In this document: positions 1 through 8,535 of the stretch, piece by piece | Numbering within the stretch: the first letter of the stretch is position 1 | How the letters are laid out: every line of letters starts with the position of its first letter | Origin: Cryobacterium sp. PH31-AA6 | Lineage (GTDB): Bacteria > Actinomycetota > Actinomycetes > Actinomycetales > Microbacteriaceae | Reading direction: 5' to 3' | Assembly (NCBI RefSeq): GCF_030063195.1 | Contig: NZ_JASISS010000018.1 | Location: 1-64,000 of the forward strand | Length of the DNA stretch: 64,000 nucleotides | Program-made: the position numbers and the translations under genes | The notes under the pieces: model-generated | The model's input: the letters and a program-made list of their open reading frames with translations, nothing else | Told to the model about the DNA's origin: nothing | The model's database searches: none

Positions 1-221
1 GCGCCGAGGACCGCGACCGCATCCGTGTCACTGAGGACACCGAACACGATCGGGTCCAGCGCGGCCGCGACCAGGTCGCGTGCCCGGGCGATCAACTGCG
101 CCGGGCCGGACGTGTCCGGGCCGGACGTTTCCGGGCCGGACGGCTGGGGGCCGCCGAACGCGGGCGGGATTGCCGCTCCTGCCGGGGCGGCTGGTGACTG
201 CGGGGCTGAGGCTGCTGCCAT
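1..221 (-). CDS. DUF222/HNH-type protein, N-terminal fragment (cut by window start)
   Basis: The reading frame opens at the ATG at 221 and runs off the left edge without a stop, giving about 73 residues. After an Ala/Pro/Gly-rich leader comes a segment reading LIARARDLVAAALDPIVFGV followed by LSDTDAVAVLG. This resembles the opening of the DUF222 domain found N-terminal to HNH endonucleases that are highly amplified in Microbacteriaceae. In that family the HNH nuclease would follow at the C-terminus, outside this window. The leader holds short GPETSGPDTSGP-like repeats. The family assignment rests on a short stretch and is an inference. Confidence 0.5.
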   Translation of the reverse strand, partial: MAAASAPQSPAAPAGAAIPPAFGGPQPSGPETSGPDTSGPAQLIARARDLVAAALDPIVFGVLSDTDAVAVLG

Positions 222-310
222 GACCCCAGTGTACCGTAAATCGAACAGGAAAGCGAGAGTTACTCAGGTGATATTGGACTGGATATCGTTGCTGTGTTCG
301 AGGTCGTGTC

Positions 311-433
311 GCGGGGTCTCGACGGGCTCGACCACCGGTCGCGGGGTCTCGACGGGCTCGACCACCGGTCGCGGGGTCTCGACGGGCTCGACCACCGGTG
401 ACGGCGGGGTCTCGACGGGCTCGAGCACCGGGG
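311..433. repeat. 30-bp tandem repeat, about four copies
   Basis: A 30-bp unit beginning GCGGGGTCTCGACGGGCTCG is repeated head to tail at 311-340, 341-370 and 371-400. A fourth, diverged copy lies at 404-433 after a 3-bp spacer. Each unit contains an imperfect inverted repeat (GGTCTCGA...TCGACC). The array lies just past the stop of the convergent-side GNAT gene, so it may form hairpins at that gene's 3' end. There are no unique spacers between copies, so it is not a CRISPR array. Confidence 0.9.
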
Positions 434-436
434 CGA

Positions 437-955
437 TCAGCGGTCGGCGAACTCCCCGACCGAGGCGGCCAGGAGCGCCACCACGACCGTGTCGTTCTTG
501 GTGGACTGACGGCCGATCTGCGCGAAGCCCAGACGGGAGTGGAAGGCAAGCGAACCGGGGTTGGGCGGTTCGAGGTTGACCTCGCAGAAGACCACCACGG
601 CCGTCGCCGCCTCCGCGGACGCGAAGATCGATCGATAGAGCACCTCGCCCAGCCCATGGCCGCGGGCCGCCTCGGCCACCACGATGCGGTCAACGTAGAG
701 GAACTCACGCGAGCGCTCGGCGAACCACCGGTAGTTCTCGCTGGCGTAGTCGGCGTCGGCGGCGAAGACGATCGAGAAGCCGAGCACGTGCTCCGGCTCG
801 GCGTCGGTGGTGACCACCACGGCGTGAGCACACTCGGCGAGCAGGGCGGCCAGGCTCACCTCATCGAGCGCGTTCACCGCCGGCACGGCCGCATTATTGA
901 GCAGCAGAACCTGGGCAAAATCATGCGGGAGCAGGGGGCGCAACGAATGGGACAT
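437..955 (-). CDS. GNAT family N-acetyltransferase
   Basis: The protein has 172 residues, the usual size for a single-domain GNAT enzyme that moves an acetyl group from acetyl-CoA to an amine. The acetyl-CoA binding signature is visible as IVVAEAARGHGLGEVLY around residues 91-107 (R-G-H-G-L-G loop), preceded by a beta strand (FLYVDRIVV). The typical C-terminal block NPGSLAFHSRLGFAQIG follows (the F-H-x-x-L-G-F motif). The substrate cannot be told. Its start lies 17 bp past the stop of the gene on the same strand at 973, so the two could be co-transcribed. The 30-bp repeat array begins directly after its stop. Confidence 0.88.
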   Translation of the reverse strand: MSHSLRPLLPHDFAQVLLLNNAAVPAVNALDEVSLAALLAECAHAVVVTTDAEPEHVLGFSIVFAADADYASENYRWFAERSREFLYVDRIVVAEAARGHGLGEVLYRSIFASAEAATAVVVFCEVNLEPPNPGSLAFHSRLGFAQIGRQSTKNDTVVVALLAASVGEFADR

Positions 956-972
956 GCTGACGACGATAGGGC

Positions 973-2913
973 CTAAGCCTCCATGTCGTCGTGCGTGACG
1001 ATGCGGATGAGTTCGATTCCGCCATCCGGCTTCTGCCAGAAATGCATCCGACGAGCGGCAGGTGTGTTCTGCTCGATCGAGACCCGCATACAGCGGGCAC
1101 CGTCCCAGCGCAGCAGGTGCGGGTCTGCGGCACCGGCCCCCTGTCGCAGCGCGTGCAGGTGCCGCCCGGTGAGGGTCTTCACCCGCCCGGTCAGCACGTC
1201 GACGGATGCCTTGAACGCCTTGGCCAGCTGGCCGTCGTCGAGGCCGGACAGCGAGTCCGCGAAGCGGTCACTGAGCACATAGCTGTGCGGCAGCGGCCAT
1301 TCCTCCCGGTCGGATTCCGGCACCCGGTCGACCCAGGCGAGCAGGATCTCGTGGCGCACCCAGCCGGAGGCATCCTCCCAGAGGGCGCGGCGGGTTTCGT
1401 ACTCGCTGGCGGGGGCCGGGGCCGTCACGGTGCGACGGGATTCGCGCAGCATCCGTTTCTGGGCGCGCTGTTCGTCGCGGAGTTCCGCGACCGTGTGCCT
1501 GAGCGTGCCGAGTTCGACGAGTGCATCGCGCAACTGCAATTGTGCCGATCGCGCCTGCTCACGCAACTTGGCCAGGTCGGAGTCGGTGGCCCCGGCCTCG
1601 ACCAGTTGGGCTTCGAGCCGGGTGATCCGGGCCTTCGCCTCGGCGAGGGAGAGTTGGGTGGACTGCAACGCGGAGTGCGGCGCAACCGCCGGCGTCTGAG
1701 CGACCCGGAACGGGATCGCCGGCGCCGTCGGATGGCGCACGGCGTGGCTGCGGCCTGGTCCGGGGGACGGGCGCGGTCGCGGTTGCTGGTGGGGTTCGGG
1801 GTGCGGTTTCCGCACGGACTCGTCCAGGTTGGCCATCGCGGCCAGGGCCGCCAACTCGGACTGGCTGGTCTGGGCCAGCTCGGACGCGGCGCGGGACCGA
1901 GCGGAAGCGACCGGGCTCTGCACGGAATCCGTCGCGAGCACGGGCTCGTCGACGTGCTCGTCTTCCTCCTCGACCGGCAACAGCGGGCGGTTTTCGCGCA
2001 GCCACGGCGGTCCGTTGCTCACCGCGCTGAGCGACTCCAGCACGGGTTCGTCGTCGTCGACGTCGCTCAGGCACAGGTGCAGTGCGCCGCTGGGCAGGTG
2101 GATGACCCGCGCGGCCACCACGTCGCCCTCAGAGAGGAGGGCGTCCACCTTGTCCAGCGGGTTCGGCGAGATGTCGGCCCGGGTGATCGTGATCGACAGG
2201 TGCGGGTGCAGGGCGAGCGCGGCGCGTTGCGCGCTCACCTTTTGCACGAGGGCGAGCGTGATGCTGCCGTGCGGGAATCGGGTGGCGATCACCGCGTTAC
2301 TCGGCGGCTTCACCTCCACGTTGAGACGGTGGGTGGGCGCGTCGAGTGCACCCTGCACCCGTTGGCCGGGCTCGAGGGTCCAGTCCAGCGGCACCGGCGG
2401 GTACGTGAGTTCCTGCCACACAGTGGCCATCCCGCCGTCGTCGAGTTCGACGAGCGCGCGCGAGCCGCCGAGCAGGAACCCCTTGACGGTGCCGGTGACG
2501 GTGATGACGGATGCCGGGGCGAGCGCGAAGAGGCCGGCCTGGTGGGCGTGGGCGAGGGCATCCGTGACCAGCTGATCGGTGGCGTGCTGTGGGTCGCCGT
2601 GCGTGAAACGCAGTCTCGACCGGGACAGGTCGGCGAACGCGTTGGGGCCGATCGGGTAGGAGCGCCCAGCGCTGCCGTAGACCTGGAATTGGGGCGGCAG
2701 CAGGTCGCCGAGCTGGCGGGTGAGCTCGCCGGTTTCGATCAGGAAGACCTTGGCCACGTCGCCGATCTGGTTGGCGAGCTGGTCGATTCCGATTTCGGGC
2801 ACGCTGGTGCCGAACGGTGATGAAACGACGACCCACGGCCGATCCCGGGCGGAATCGTGCAGTCCGATCGCTAATTTCTGTACCGCGGTGTTCGACTCAA
2901 CACGGGTGTACAC
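973..2913 (-). CDS. hypothetical protein with S1-like modules and coiled coil
   Basis: I chose the GTG at 2913 because GGGAGGGGAG sits six bases upstream; an ATG at 2988 would add 25 residues. The 646-residue protein is not one I recognise. Its first 110 residues form an alpha/beta-looking block ending in VYGSAGRSYP. Two S1/OB-like stretches follow: one around ITVTGTVKGFLLGGSRALVE and one ending LPSGALHLCLSDVDDDEP. A low-complexity Pro/His/Arg-rich segment and a long predicted coiled coil (from LSLAEAKARITRLEAQL, heptad-like for about 70 residues) come next, then a C-terminal globular region. The S1-like stretches suggest RNA or nucleic-acid contact, but that is an inference. There is no signal peptide. 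Confidence 0.75.
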   Translation of the reverse strand: MYTRVESNTAVQKLAIGLHDSARDRPWVVVSSPFGTSVPEIGIDQLANQIGDVAKVFLIETGELTRQLGDLLPPQFQVYGSAGRSYPIGPNAFADLSRSRLRFTHGDPQHATDQLVTDALAHAHQAGLFALAPASVITVTGTVKGFLLGGSRALVELDDGGMATVWQELTYPPVPLDWTLEPGQRVQGALDAPTHRLNVEVKPPSNAVIATRFPHGSITLALVQKVSAQRAALALHPHLSITITRADISPNPLDKVDALLSEGDVVAARVIHLPSGALHLCLSDVDDDEPVLESLSAVSNGPPWLRENRPLLPVEEEDEHVDEPVLATDSVQSPVASARSRAASELAQTSQSELAALAAMANLDESVRKPHPEPHQQPRPRPSPGPGRSHAVRHPTAPAIPFRVAQTPAVAPHSALQSTQLSLAEAKARITRLEAQLVEAGATDSDLAKLREQARSAQLQLRDALVELGTLRHTVAELRDEQRAQKRMLRESRRTVTAPAPASEYETRRALWEDASGWVRHEILLAWVDRVPESDREEWPLPHSYVLSDRFADSLSGLDDGQLAKAFKASVDVLTGRVKTLTGRHLHALRQGAGAADPHLLRWDGARCMRVSIEQNTPAARRMHFWQKPDGGIELIRIVTHDDMEA

Positions 2914-3087
2914 CACTGACTCCCCTCCCGACCGTCGTGACGGACCGTATGTCGAGGGTACGCCTGACGGCTGGGAGAATTGCCCCACCCGTTAACATTC
3001 GTGGTGTAGACGGTGCATTCTGCTCGAATGAAAGCGGCCAGGATACGGAATCCCGTACTTTTCGCTCCCTCTGCCGACAGGAACCGG

Positions 3088-3897
3088 TCAACCGCCGAGC
3101 AGGGTCCCGACCAGCCCGGCGGCGAGACCGACCCCGCCGGCGAGCACGGCACCGCCCACGGCGAGCTCAAGCGGGCACAGCACCCGGCGCTGCAGGCGCG
3201 CCGAGCGCACCTCCGCCTCGAGTGCGATGAACCGTGCCATCAGCCCGGTCCCGCTCGCGACGGGCAGGTCGTCCCACATCTCCGGATTGTCGAGCACCTC
3301 GACGATGCCGAGGCACTCCGCCGGGTCGAGCACCACGGGCAGCCCGGTCAGCCATTCGACCAGGTTCCGGGCGTCGATGATCTTCACGTCGACGGGCACG
3401 CTCCCGTAATCAAGCGAGCGCGCGCCGACGAAGGCGACGGCCGGGTGAACGGGGTGGGACAGCGGCCGGCGGTCCTGCAGCAGCGTCGTGATCCGCTCCG
3501 CCTCGAACCGGGCGTGGCGAATGTAGGGCACGGAGCGTTCGCCGACCAGCACGGTGCGCTGCTCGACCCGGATGCGCGCTCCGCGGTGCTGCTTGGTGTT
3601 GATGGTGACGACCCCGCCAGGGCCGACCAGAACGTGGTCGATGTCCCAGCCGTGACCGCCGATGGGGAGGGCGTGGAACACGACCCATTCCGGCGGCAGC
3701 GTCGCGAGGTGAACGCCGACCTCGATCTCACCCTCGGCGCCGTCGTACCAGCCGACGCTGGCCGCGGCGAGCGGCGAGCAGCCGAGGAAACGGTCCAGCC
3801 GGGTGCGCGGCGGCTTGGCGTCCTGCTCACGCAGGAGCTTCTCGATGATGAACTGTGCGGCGAAACGCTGCCGCATCCGTGTGCTGCTCAATGCCAT
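3088..3897 (-). CDS. NERD domain-containing protein
   Basis: The ATG at 3897 is preceded by GGGAGA at a good distance; an upstream start at 3933 is less likely. The 269-residue protein carries a nuclease-related (NERD) core: LPPEWVVFHALPIGGHGWDI followed by DHVLVGPGGVVTINTKQHRG. This includes the conserved Asp-His and the lysine expected at the restriction-endonuclease-like active site. The C-terminus is hydrophobic (LAVGGAVLAGGVGLAAGLVG), probably one membrane helix. A clear paralogue lies at 5301-5840, on the other side of the phosphoesterase gene, and aligns over about 150 residues. The substrate and the DNA-processing role are not known. Confidence 0.85.
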   Translation of the reverse strand: MALSSTRMRQRFAAQFIIEKLLREQDAKPPRTRLDRFLGCSPLAAASVGWYDGAEGEIEVGVHLATLPPEWVVFHALPIGGHGWDIDHVLVGPGGVVTINTKQHRGARIRVEQRTVLVGERSVPYIRHARFEAERITTLLQDRRPLSHPVHPAVAFVGARSLDYGSVPVDVKIIDARNLVEWLTGLPVVLDPAECLGIVEVLDNPEMWDDLPVASGTGLMARFIALEAEVRSARLQRRVLCPLELAVGGAVLAGGVGLAAGLVGTLLGG

Positions 3898-3966
3898 TGC
3901 GGTTTTCTCCCAGCGGCCAACCTTACAGACCAATCCGGCCGATGGCGCAGCGGCGCGGCGACCCGG

Positions 3967-5079
3967 TCAGTGTTCGGCCGTGAAGACATCCGCCCCGAAT
4001 CTGGACAGTCCCGGAGTCGCGGCGTAGCCGAGATACGGCAGGCCGAAAGCATCCTCAATGCTCGCGAGCAGGCTGTAGTGGTTATAGGGAGTGTTCGATT
4101 CGGTGCCGCCCGCAATGAACGGGGAGAGCACCAGTGCACCGACCCGCCCGCCGCCGGGGCCGTTGATTCCGGGCCGGTCGACGTTGGGGCCCGGCCGCTC
4201 ACCGCAGCAGGCACTCGAGTCGGAGTCGACGCTGTCCGATTCGTCGAAGGTGATCACGAGCAGTCCATCCTGCCGGAAGGCCGGCGAGGCCAGGATCCGC
4301 GGCACCCACTCGCTCAGCCACGCGTCGGCGCTGGCGAGTCCGCCCGACTCCCCGTCGACGCAGGGCGCGTCGTGACCGTCGTGACAGAGGTTCGGCGTGA
4401 TGAAGGCAAGGTTCGGAGTGGTGTCCACGGCGGCCAGGTCGCCGGACAGGGCAGCCAGGTCGACCACGTTGCGGGCACAGTCCGGCGAACCGGTGATCGC
4501 CGCGAAGTAGACGAACGGGTTGTGCCTGACCGCGTACTGATCGCCCGGACGGGCGCGCTGGGTATCGTCGCGGTCGCCGAGCGCCGGATGCCGGCAGCCC
4601 TCCCCCATGTCCTCGGCGTAGCCCTTCCAGGTGCGGCCGGCGTCGCTGAGCTGACCGGCCACCGTCCGCACTCCGGCCGGGTAGACGCACCCCTCGCCGA
4701 CTGCCTGGTCGAACGCGGCCGTGCCGGTCTGCTCGAATGCCGTGTAGAGCTGGCAGTCGGACTGGGTCTGCGCGTTCGGACCCTGGCCGGAGAGCTGGGC
4801 CAGGTAGTTCGGCAGTGAGTGATGGGCCACGCCGAAATACTGAGTGAGGAGCACGCCCTGGCTGCGCAGGGTGGACGACAGGTAGGGAGCGTCCGAGCCC
4901 CGGGCCCAGATTCTGTCGTAGCCCTTGTTCTCGAGGTTGATCACGGTGATGTGCTGCACCCCCGGGTTCGCCGGGGCCGCCGCCTGTGGGTCGTTCGCCC
5001 GCCACAGCATCGTCGCGGCGAGCGCGGTCAGCGCCACGACGGCCACGCCGACGAGCCAAACCACGCGCGGTGATCTCAT
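3967..5079 (-). CDS. membrane-anchored phosphoesterase family protein
   Basis: An N-terminal hydrophobic segment (VVWLVGVAVVALTALAATML) anchors or exports the 370-residue protein. The extracellular part begins ITVINLENKGYDRIW, the opening of the phosphoesterase family (PF04185) that includes phospholipase C and acid phosphatases. The later HHSLPNYLAQLSGQ (HxSxPNY/L) and ITFDESDSVDSDSSACC (T/F-D-E) segments match metal-binding positions of the fold. Four or more cysteines suggest disulphides outside the cell. The start at 5079 (ATG) was preferred over GTG codons at 5097 and 5082. It probably removes phosphate from small or lipid substrates at the cell surface; the exact substrate is unknown. 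Confidence 0.85.
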   Translation of the reverse strand: MRSPRVVWLVGVAVVALTALAATMLWRANDPQAAAPANPGVQHITVINLENKGYDRIWARGSDAPYLSSTLRSQGVLLTQYFGVAHHSLPNYLAQLSGQGPNAQTQSDCQLYTAFEQTGTAAFDQAVGEGCVYPAGVRTVAGQLSDAGRTWKGYAEDMGEGCRHPALGDRDDTQRARPGDQYAVRHNPFVYFAAITGSPDCARNVVDLAALSGDLAAVDTTPNLAFITPNLCHDGHDAPCVDGESGGLASADAWLSEWVPRILASPAFRQDGLLVITFDESDSVDSDSSACCGERPGPNVDRPGINGPGGGRVGALVLSPFIAGGTESNTPYNHYSLLASIEDAFGLPYLGYAATPGLSRFGADVFTAEH

Positions 5080-5122
5080 CACTCCATCATCCGCCACCCG
5101 GCTGCCCGCCTACGCTGGGTTG

Positions 5123-5299
5123 ATGGTTGACAACATGATGATCGTCCAGACCCAGCTCGGCCTGCTCGAGGGCCACATCAACATGATCAAAGAGGACGGC
5201 GCCGCCCCACGGGGCGTTGAAGAGGCGCTGGTGAGCATCTGCACCGCCCTGGATGCCCTGACCGACGAGGTTCACCGGCGGCTCCCCGCCGAGTCCTGA
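5123..5299 (+). CDS. small hypothetical protein (58 aa)
   Basis: This short frame has strongly coding composition: almost all codons end in G or C. It encodes MVDNMMIVQTQLGLLEGHIN followed by a helical, acidic remainder ending HRRLPAES. It looks like one or two amphipathic helices with no membrane segment or signal. It is divergent from the phosphoesterase gene and ends one base before the convergent NERD gene at 5301. No clear ribosome binding site is present, so it may be leaderless. I do not recognise a family. Confidence 0.6.
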   Translation: MVDNMMIVQTQLGLLEGHINMIKEDGAAPRGVEEALVSICTALDALTDEVHRRLPAES

Positions 5300-5300
5300 A

Positions 5301-5840
5301 CTAGACCGCGACCGCCGCCGGCGGCAGCGGATGCCAGGAGCCGGGACTGTCGATCAGATCAGAGGCCTCCTGCATCTCCCCGGCGCTCAGCACCGGGTGG
5401 AGCCTCAGCAGCCAGCCGCGCAGGTCGTTGGCATCGATCACCTTCACCCGCTCCGGCCTGCCGGCGATGGTCAACACCGCCGGCTCGACCACGGCGATCA
5501 CCGGTTGCACCGGCGTGAGCAGCGGCATCCGTTCGCGCACGAGGGTCGTGACCCGCTCGGCCTCGAACTCGGAATCCTGCAGGTGCGGAACCTTCTGCCC
5601 GTCGATCAGCATGACGCGATTGCCGACCCAGACGTCGGCGCCGCAGCACCGCGCCGCACCGCCCTGCAGCATCGAGTTGATCGTGAAGATGCCACCGGGG
5701 CCGACCACGAGATGATCGATCACGATGTTTCCCCGGTCGATCGGAACGGCGTGGAAGACGGCCCATTCCGGGGGCAACGTTTCAAGGAGGGCGCCGAGGG
5801 CGGAGACGCGCTGCCGGATGGCGGAACTGTGCATCGTCAT
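5301..5840 (-). CDS. NERD-like paralogue lacking the conserved lysine
   Basis: The start at 5840 has GGGGAGAG a few bases upstream. The 179-residue protein aligns with the NERD protein at 3088-3897: LPPEWAVFHAVPIDRGNIVI then DHLVVGPGGIFTINSMLQGG, and both share a later FEAERVTTL block. Where the partner has N-T-K, this copy has N-S-M, so the lysine expected in the nuclease-like active site is gone. It also lacks the partner's N-terminal leader and C-terminal hydrophobic helix. It is probably a structural or regulatory paralogue rather than an active enzyme; that is an inference. Confidence 0.8.
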   Translation of the reverse strand: MTMHSSAIRQRVSALGALLETLPPEWAVFHAVPIDRGNIVIDHLVVGPGGIFTINSMLQGGAARCCGADVWVGNRVMLIDGQKVPHLQDSEFEAERVTTLVRERMPLLTPVQPVIAVVEPAVLTIAGRPERVKVIDANDLRGWLLRLHPVLSAGEMQEASDLIDSPGSWHPLPPAAVAV

Positions 5841-6003
5841 CGCTCTCCCCGGCTACTGCATCGAATCTAGCGACTCGCATGAGACCGACAGCAGCCCCCG
5901 AACGGGGACCTCCCGGGGTCGGACCGCGCGCCGCAGGTCCGGATTCGCGCCGCGCAGGCGCCGCATTCGGCCGGTAACCCGACGATGTCGGTAGGGTCGC
6001 AGC

Positions 6004-6162
6004 ATGACCGATGCACTCCAGCCGAGCTCAGGGATCGATGCGCTCACCGCGACGATCACTGTCGGGGCCATCCCCGCCTTGCAGCTGGTCGGGCGCCTCG
6101 CGGCGGGCACGGCCACCCGTTCGAGTGTCACCGAGACCCTCCGCACGATCCACGTCACCTGA
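6004..6162 (+). CDS. possible small protein (52 aa)
   Basis: An ATG at 6004 opens a 52-residue frame reading MTDALQPSSGIDALTATITV and ending TETLRTIHVT. About 85% of its codons end in G or C, consistent with coding. A hydrophobic stretch in the middle (IPALQLVGRLAAG) is short for a membrane helix. It sits 50 bp upstream of the FAD oxidoreductase gene on the same strand. I see no family and no strong ribosome binding site, so it could be a chance frame. Confidence 0.35.
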   Translation: MTDALQPSSGIDALTATITVGAIPALQLVGRLAAGTATRSSVTETLRTIHVT

Positions 6163-6212
6163 AGAAATACGTCGCCCACACGATCTACCCCGCCTATCGA
6201 ATCGGAGCATCC

Positions 6213-7637
6213 ATGAGCGTCCCGCCCACCGCATACTCGCGCACCCGGCGGCATCCCGTTGCGCTCCTCCGGGCATCCCTGAAGGATGCCTCGACCACCC
6301 CGTTCTGGCTGGACTCCCCCGACCGCCCCACGGCCCTGCCCGCCCTCGCCGGCGACACCACCGCCGACCTCGTCGTCGTCGGCGGCGGCTACTGCGGACT
6401 GTGGACCGCGTTGATCGCCAAGGAACGCGACCCGAAACGCGACGTGTTACTCATCGAGGCGGCCGAGGTCGGGTGGGCGGCGAGCGGCCGCAACGGCGGG
6501 TTCTGCGAGACCAGCCTCACCCACGGGCCGGAGAACGGTGAGCGCCACTTCCCTGATGAGCTGGAGACGCTCGCCCGCCTCGGCCGGGAGAACTTCAACG
6601 ATCTCAAGGCCACGATCGACCGCTACTCGATGAACGTCGAGTTTGAGGAGACCGGTGTGCTCATGGTCGCGACCGAGCCGCACCAGGTGGCTGGCCTGCG
6701 CGAGGCGGCCGACGACAACCCGGATGCCACCTTCTACGCCGCCGGGAGCATTCCCGTGAAGTCGCCGCTTTACCGCGCCGCGCTGGCCGAGACCGCGGGC
6801 TACGGCTACGTGAACCCCGCCCGGCTCGTCTGGGAGCTCAAACGGGTGTGCCTGGAGCTCGGCGTGCGGATCGCCGAGAACAGCCCGGTGCGTTCGCTGA
6901 CCCGCGACGGCGAGGCCGTGACCCTGAGCACCAGGATCGGCACGGTTCGGGCGCACCAGGTCGCCCTGGCCACAAACGGTTTCCCCTCACTGCTGGCCCG
7001 CACCCGGCTGCTCACGATGCCGGTCTATGACTACGCGCTGATGACCGAACCGCTCAGCCGGGAGCAGCTCGAGAGCATCGGCTGGGTGGATAGGCACGGC
7101 ATCAACGATTCGTCACGGGAGTTCCACTACTACCGGCGCACCGCCGACGATCGCATCCTGTTCGGCGGGTTCGACGCGATCTACCACCGTGGCGGCAGGA
7201 TCAGACCGAGCCAGGATCAGCGGCCGGAGACGTTCGAACTGCTCGCCGACCACTTCTTCAGCACCTTTCCGCAGCTCAGCGGCATCCGGTTCACCCACAA
7301 GTGGGGCGGGATGATCGACATGTCCACCCAGCTCGTTGCGTTCCACGGGGTGGCGTGGGACGGGCGCGTCGCCTACAGCGCGGGGTACACCGGACTCGGG
7401 GTGGCGGCGACCCGCTTCGGCGCCGAGACGATGCTCGATCTGCTCAGCGGCGAGAAGACCGACCGCACCGCACTCGGCTGGGCGAGGTCGCACCCGTTTC
7501 CGATCCCGCCCGAACCGATTCGCTACCCGGCGGTCCAGGCGATGCGCAGGGCGGTCGCGGCATCCGATGCCAACGAAGGCAAGGATGGCATCCTGATCCG
7601 GATCGCCGACCGGTTCGGGATCGGCTTCGACTCCTAG
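6213..7637 (+). CDS. FAD-dependent oxidoreductase (DAO family, gamma-glutamylputrescine oxidase-like)
   Basis: CGGAG lies upstream of the ATG at 6213. The 474-residue protein has the dinucleotide-binding motif DLVVVGGGYCGLWTALIAKE (GxGxxG) near residues 52-70. An acidic strand end (LLIEAAEVGWAASGRNGGFC) follows, where the S-G-R-N-G-G segment is typical of the PuuB/sarcosine-oxidase branch of the D-amino-acid oxidase family. Conserved late motifs include GGMIDMSTQL and YSAGYTGLGVAATRFGAE, which close over the FAD. It probably oxidises an amine or amino acid with production of hydrogen peroxide. The substrate assignment is from family resemblance only. Confidence 0.85.
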   Translation: MSVPPTAYSRTRRHPVALLRASLKDASTTPFWLDSPDRPTALPALAGDTTADLVVVGGGYCGLWTALIAKERDPKRDVLLIEAAEVGWAASGRNGGFCETSLTHGPENGERHFPDELETLARLGRENFNDLKATIDRYSMNVEFEETGVLMVATEPHQVAGLREAADDNPDATFYAAGSIPVKSPLYRAALAETAGYGYVNPARLVWELKRVCLELGVRIAENSPVRSLTRDGEAVTLSTRIGTVRAHQVALATNGFPSLLARTRLLTMPVYDYALMTEPLSREQLESIGWVDRHGINDSSREFHYYRRTADDRILFGGFDAIYHRGGRIRPSQDQRPETFELLADHFFSTFPQLSGIRFTHKWGGMIDMSTQLVAFHGVAWDGRVAYSAGYTGLGVAATRFGAETMLDLLSGEKTDRTALGWARSHPFPIPPEPIRYPAVQAMRRAVAASDANEGKDGILIRIADRFGIGFDS

Positions 7638-7751
7638 CCGGACTGCAGACGCCCCTCGGACCACCGGCCGACTCACCGTCCGAGCTGGGAAGCGAGCATT
7701 TCTCGGCGCGGCTGTCACCCGAATGCGGGGCCTGCCCCCACACTGGGGGGC

Positions 7752-8333
7752 ATGAACCTCACCACGACCGCGAGAAAGCAGAAGCGAACGTGGGTCGTCG
7801 CGGCCGCCGTCGGTGCGGCCGCGATGCTCGCCAGCATCCCAATCGCGACGGCCGGAATCGCGACGGCCAATGATGCCGCAAATATGCGACTCACCGGCGC
7901 CGAGCTGGCTCAGGCCGGCGACGCAGCCCTGGCCGAGCTGGGCCCGGCGACCGTGACGGATGCGCGGCACCGCCCCCCGCCCGGTCCGGCTTACGTCGTG
8001 GAAACCCGGCTCGCGAACGGGGTCGAGGTGGCGGTCGAGCTCGACCGGTCGTTCGCCGTGGTCTGGACGAGCGCCCCCGGCTGGACCGGCGACGCCGCGG
8101 CCGACCTCCCCGCACGCGCGCTCGATGCCACCGAACATGCCAGCATCGAGCGCACCAGCGCGGGGCAGGTCGCCCTCGCCGAGGTGGGCGGCGGCACCGT
8201 GACCCGGTTCAGCCGCAGTGACGCCGTCGACCACGCCTTCGAGGTGGAGGTCACCCTCACGGACGGCACCCGGAGGACAATTAGTCTCACCAAGCGTGGC
8301 GAGGTTGCCCGGCTCACCGGCACGGCCGGCTGA
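7752..8333 (+). CDS. secreted PepSY-like protein
   Basis: The 193-residue protein starts with a basic n-region and a hydrophobic core (TWVVAAAVGAAAMLASIPIA), a signal peptide or anchor. Two PepSY-like modules follow, about residues 45-98 and 125-185. Each has a helix (GAELAQAGDAALAELG; ASIERTSAGQVALAEVG) and paired strands ending in (Y/F)xVE(T/V)xLxxG and ExD-type turns. PepSY proteins are usually extracellular and have been linked to protease inhibition or binding; the exact role here is open. GGGGGG lies directly upstream of the ATG. Confidence 0.7.
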   Translation: MNLTTTARKQKRTWVVAAAVGAAAMLASIPIATAGIATANDAANMRLTGAELAQAGDAALAELGPATVTDARHRPPPGPAYVVETRLANGVEVAVELDRSFAVVWTSAPGWTGDAAADLPARALDATEHASIERTSAGQVALAEVGGGTVTRFSRSDAVDHAFEVEVTLTDGTRRTISLTKRGEVARLTGTAG

Positions 8334-8535
8334 GCGAGTCGCGTCGGCCGACCCGGCCGCGGTAGCGTGGGCAGGCGCAGCAGCGGTGCCGACCGGGTGA
8401 GTTCACCTCGGGTGGCGCCGCGCGTCTTTCGGCCGGGCACCGCCGACGCCCGCAACGTCGCCCGCAACCTCGCGCAACGCACCACAACCTAGCCTCGGAC
8501 CACGGACGAAGACGTTCGTACTAGGGAGTGACGCA

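Noticed and set aside
311-433. CRISPR-like appearance of evenly spaced repeats
   Set aside because: The copies are directly adjacent, without spacers, and no cas genes are present.
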